This document shows positions 32,470-33,655 of a stretch of DNA of 33,655 nucleotides, piece by piece. The position numbers and the translations under genes were made by a program. Within the stretch, counting starts at the first letter, position 1; the number at the start of each line of letters is the position of its first letter. The notes beneath the pieces are model-generated. The model saw nothing but the letters and a program-made list of their open reading frames with translations, was not told the origin of the DNA and did no database searches. Source of the stretch: Candidatus Kaiserbacteria bacterium (GTDB taxonomy: Bacteria; Patescibacteriota; Minisyncoccia; Phycocordibacterales; Phycocordibacteraceae); the NCBI GenBank assembly GCA_011322135.1, contig DRNP01000005.1, positions 1 through 33,655 of the forward strand, read 5' to 3'.

Positions 32470-33114
32470 ATGCCTGAAGAAAATAAAACAAAATCTATAC
32501 TAAACATTGTTCGCAAATTACCGCTATTTACGATAAATGACATTCCAGATGTTGGCGTAACAAGTGCTTCTGTCAGAGTAAAATTATATCGTCTGGCTAA
32601 GGCGGGGAAAATTATCAGAATTAAAAGAGGTTCGTATGTAAGTAGCGCGTACCTGGAGCATATACGTAGTACCGGAATGATAGATACTTATCTAGAATTT
32701 TTAGCTACGAGCATATATGAGCCGGCGTATCTCAGTGTGGAGTATGTGTTACAAAAACACGGAATATTATCTGAATCTGTGCAGGCGATAACGGTAATCA
32801 CAACAAACAAAAAGAACCGATTTATAAATACTCTCGGCATATTTACATATAGGCAGGTAGGTGAGAATTTATTTACCGGTTTTAATGTGGAAGAAAAAGA
32901 TGGTTTTGTCGTAAGTATGGCGACTGTTGCAAAGGCGTTGTTTGACTTCTTGTATTTAAGAAAAAATCTCATTAAAGACAAAAACGCTTTTGAAAATTTA
33001 CGACTTAACTTGGATCTATTGTCAGCAAATGATTTGAAAGAATTTACAAAGTATGTGAATAAAGAAAATTCAAAAAAAATGCGTTTATTGGAATCATTTA
33101 TTAGACAGAATTAA
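32470..33114 (+). CDS. abiEi: AbiEi-like antitoxin (type IV toxin-antitoxin / abortive infection)
   Basis: A 214-aa protein with an N-terminal winged-helix region. FTINDIPDVGVTSASVRVKLYRLAKAGKIIRIKRGSYV, in two adjoining blocks, has the helix-turn-helix and wing ending in the typical RGxY. A C-terminal domain follows (YLSVEYVLQKHGILSE, VVSMATVAKALFDFLYLR), as in the AbiEi/COG5340 family. AbiEi represses its operon and counteracts the AbiEii nucleotidyltransferase, and the pair can abort phage infection. The palindromic operator just upstream and the toxin gene 7 bp downstream support the call. Confidence 0.85.
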   Translation: MPEENKTKSILNIVRKLPLFTINDIPDVGVTSASVRVKLYRLAKAGKIIRIKRGSYVSSAYLEHIRSTGMIDTYLEFLATSIYEPAYLSVEYVLQKHGILSESVQAITVITTNKKNRFINTLGIFTYRQVGENLFTGFNVEEKDGFVVSMATVAKALFDFLYLRKNLIKDKNAFENLRLNLDLLSANDLKEFTKYVNKENSKKMRLLESFIRQN

Positions 33115-33121
33115 AAAAGAT

Positions 33122-33655
33122 ATGGCAAAAGACAAAGAGATAATGAAAAACATATTGCGAGAGCATTCCGGAGAGTCGGAATTGTATCGTAGAACTTTAT
33201 TAAAAGAATATATGCAGATACTAACGCTTGATTTTATTTATTCCAATAATAGGTATAAGTCATTGGTATTTTATGGAGGCGCTTGTCTTGCACATTGTTT
33301 TGGACTTCCTCGTTTGTCGGAGGATTTGGATTTTGTGGATACGGATGGCAGTGTAGACCTTGACTCGCTTGCGAATGATTTGAAAATCTTTTTCAAAAAG
33401 AAAACGAATTTGCCGGTTATTATTCGTCGGCAAAAATTTCGTATTGAGTTGAAATTTCCAATACTGCGCGAACTAGGACAGAGTGGCACGTCAGAAACAG
33501 ATATACTTATTTTAAAAATAGAAGTGTTTAGTGATTTTGACTTTTGCAAAAAGTATAAGACAGAGATAAATCCACTATTTAAATTTAATAAATCAATTCT
33601 TATGAAGACTTTTGATCTTCCAACACTCATGAGTACAAAGATTCGTGCGGTGTTG
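33122..33655 (+). CDS. abiEii: AbiEii-like nucleotidyltransferase toxin, 5' part
   Basis: The first 178 codons of the toxin; the end lies beyond the window and the ORF is missing from the supplied track. LVFYGGACLAHCFGLPRLSEDLDFV (residues 48-72, given here as the joined motif GG...RLSEDLDF) is the nucleotidyltransferase core of AbiEii/MenT-type enzymes, with D68 and D70 as metal ligands. A further acid is expected in ILILKIEVFSDF. Members transfer nucleotides to tRNA ends or otherwise use GTP to stop growth. It starts 7 bp after abiEi without a Shine-Dalgarno. Confidence 0.85.
   Translation, partial: MAKDKEIMKNILREHSGESELYRRTLLKEYMQILTLDFIYSNNRYKSLVFYGGACLAHCFGLPRLSEDLDFVDTDGSVDLDSLANDLKIFFKKKTNLPVIIRRQKFRIELKFPILRELGQSGTSETDILILKIEVFSDFDFCKKYKTEINPLFKFNKSILMKTFDLPTLMSTKIRAVL

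Overview
The window looks like a chromosomal piece of a Patescibacteria (Candidate Phyla Radiation) genome, most likely Parcubacteria-like. The evidence is a divergent 16S rRNA with mismatches to conserved positions, a self-splicing-type intron inside that 16S gene, short compact genes with 4-11 bp overlaps, many family-4 glycosyltransferases, and almost no Shine-Dalgarno sequences. TGA is used as a stop in several ATGA overlaps, so the standard bacterial code applies and the Gracilibacteria/Absconditabacteria code does not.

Layout: 0-7.2 kb holds the 3' end of a rodA/ftsW gene, a 31-bp perfect hairpin, a reverse glycosyltransferase, an undecaprenyl-phosphate sugar-phosphate transferase overlapping folD, the secD-secF pair, a small P-loop kinase and a convergent archaeal-type UMP kinase. 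7.5-10.5 kb holds one 16S rRNA gene with its own promoter, leader, processing stem and terminator. It is split at about E. coli position 516 by a 1.12-kb group I intron carrying a LAGLIDADG endonuclease gene. No 23S or 5S follows, and a tRNA-Ile(GAT) lies about 550 bp downstream behind its own promoter. 11.2-16.2 kb holds a PrcB-like envelope protein, then murD-murI, murC-rsmI and a small membrane protein. 16.4-19.4 kb holds a VirD4/TraG-like DNA-translocation ATPase and a ComEA-type DNA-binding exported protein. 19.6-32.3 kb is a surface-polysaccharide island: an epimerase, five glycosyltransferases (one a tandem fusion), a truncated glycosyltransferase N-domain, an APH-like kinase, a cupin, an HD hydrolase and an APC permease. 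An AbrB-Doc toxin-antitoxin module is inserted in the island, and an AbiE-type toxin-antitoxin/phage-exclusion module begins at its right end and is cut by the window edge.

How it fits together: rodA/ftsW, murC, murD and murI belong to peptidoglycan synthesis. The sugar-phosphate transferase and glycosyltransferases would build a lipid-linked glycan, secDF supports export, and the VirD4-like and ComEA-like genes suggest DNA uptake or transfer.

Three observations stand out. (1) The 16S 3' end reads GGATCATATCC where GGATCACCTCC is expected, so the contiguous anti-Shine-Dalgarno is missing. A TCACCTCT motif occurs about 80 nt downstream in a hairpin loop, nearly all genes lack a Shine-Dalgarno, and several have a -10 box only 6-8 nt before the start codon, which predicts leaderless mRNAs. 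(2) Perfect GC-rich palindromes of 20-45 bp sit in frame inside at least five genes, mostly glycosyltransferases, recalling Rickettsia palindromic elements. (3) Both toxin-antitoxin promoters carry long perfect palindromes overlapping the promoter core.
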